From contig CAKZXL010000155.1 of the NCBI GenBank assembly GCA_937883885.1, positions 1-5,819 on the forward strand: 5,819 nucleotides of DNA. The letters run 5' to 3'. Origin of the DNA: an uncultured Aquincola sp. GTDB taxonomy: Bacteria; Pseudomonadota; Gammaproteobacteria; Burkholderiales; Burkholderiaceae. Below are positions 5,482 to 5,819 of the stretch, in pieces; positions within the stretch are counted from its first letter, which is position 1, and each line of letters starts with the position of its first letter. Position numbers and translations under genes: made by a program. The notes beneath the pieces are model-generated. The model was not told the DNA's origin. It saw only the letters and a program-made list of their open reading frames with translations, and made no database searches.

Positions 5482-5819
5482 ATGGCTGCCGTCTTGCCCA
5501 CTTCCTCCAAGCATCTTTTGCATTTCGAAGGCGGCAACGCCTTGTCGCCCTTCCGTGCGCAAGCGTTGCTGGCCCGGCTGGCGGCCGTCAGCCCGCGCAT
5601 CACGGGCGTGGCCGCGCGCCACGTGCACTGGGTGTGGACCGACGCCGAACTGCCTGCCGCCGACCGCGACAAGCTGGCCGCGCTGCTGACCTACGGCGAC
5701 GCCTATGCCGGCCCGGCCGAGGGACCGGCCATCGTGGTGATGCCGCGGCTGGGCACCGTCAGCCCCTGGGCCAGCAAGGCGACCGACATCGCGCACAACT
5801 GCGGCCTGGGCATCCACCG
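5482..5819 (+). CDS. purL: Phosphoribosylformylglycinamidine synthase, N-terminal part
   Basis: This gene begins at ATG 5482 and runs off the right edge after 112 complete codons. The product is the large single-chain FGAM synthase of purine biosynthesis (about 1,300 residues in E. coli), which converts FGAR, glutamine and ATP to FGAM in the cytoplasm. The visible part is its N-terminal PurS-like domain. It contains L-S-P-F-R-A-Q-A-L-L-A-R-L (21-33), matching L-S-A-F-R-…-L-L-A-R in E. coli, then V-H-W-V-W (48-52), L-L-T-Y-G (68-72), and the diagnostic P-R-L-G-T-V-S-P-W-A-S-K (88-99) running into A-T-D-I-A-H-N-C-G-L (100-109). The synthetase and glutaminase domains are outside the window. No ATG or GTG in frame lies upstream in the intergenic region. 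A weak AGG at 5470-5472, 9 bases before the start, is the only ribosome-binding candidate. It is divergent from map across 79 bases. Confidence 0.96.
   Translation, partial: MAAVLPTSSKHLLHFEGGNALSPFRAQALLARLAAVSPRITGVAARHVHWVWTDAELPAADRDKLAALLTYGDAYAGPAEGPAIVVMPRLGTVSPWASKATDIAHNCGLGIH

Noticed and set aside
5428..5817. Leftward open frame of 129 codons
   Set aside because: It is antisense to purL, whose N-terminal motifs are unmistakable.

Overview
The window is a compact, high-GC stretch of ordinary chromosome, most likely from a beta-proteobacterium of the order Burkholderiales. Codon third positions are strongly G/C. The first gene ends like the polyhydroxyalkanoate-pathway acetoacetyl-CoA reductases of that group, and map next to glnD is a common proteobacterial arrangement. 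The genus cannot be fixed from sequence reading alone.

Layout. Bases 2-133 hold the last 43 codons of a rightward SDR-family reductase, best read as phaB, followed by a clear intrinsic terminator (157-182). A small rightward ORF of 46 codons (214-354) with a good Shine-Dalgarno encodes a proline- and acid-rich peptide of unknown function. It converges on a leftward block occupying 5402 down to 372: map (methionine aminopeptidase), glnD (PII uridylyltransferase/uridylyl-removing enzyme) and gshA (glutamate-cysteine ligase, E. coli-like family). From 5482 to the right edge runs the start of purL (phosphoribosylformylglycinamidine synthase), divergent from map across 79 bases. No stretch of 300 bases lacks a gene.

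How the genes fit together. map and glnD are separated by 3 bases and glnD and gshA by 45, all on one strand, so they probably form one transcription unit, map-glnD-gshA. Map trims initiator methionine from new proteins. GlnD senses glutamine and sets PII uridylylation, and so nitrogen assimilation. GshA uses glutamate and cysteine for the first step of glutathione synthesis. PurL, across the divergent promoter region, uses glutamine as amide donor. Glutamine and glutamate use is a shared theme, but co-regulation is only inference.

No phage, insertion sequence, CRISPR array, tRNA or rRNA was seen. No undescribed multi-gene system is evident. The most interesting signals are small: the uncharacterised proline-rich ORF, hairpins placed over the stop codons (the strongest are at the glnD end and at the meeting point of gshA with the small ORF), and a map promoter candidate that would give a leaderless or nearly leaderless mRNA.
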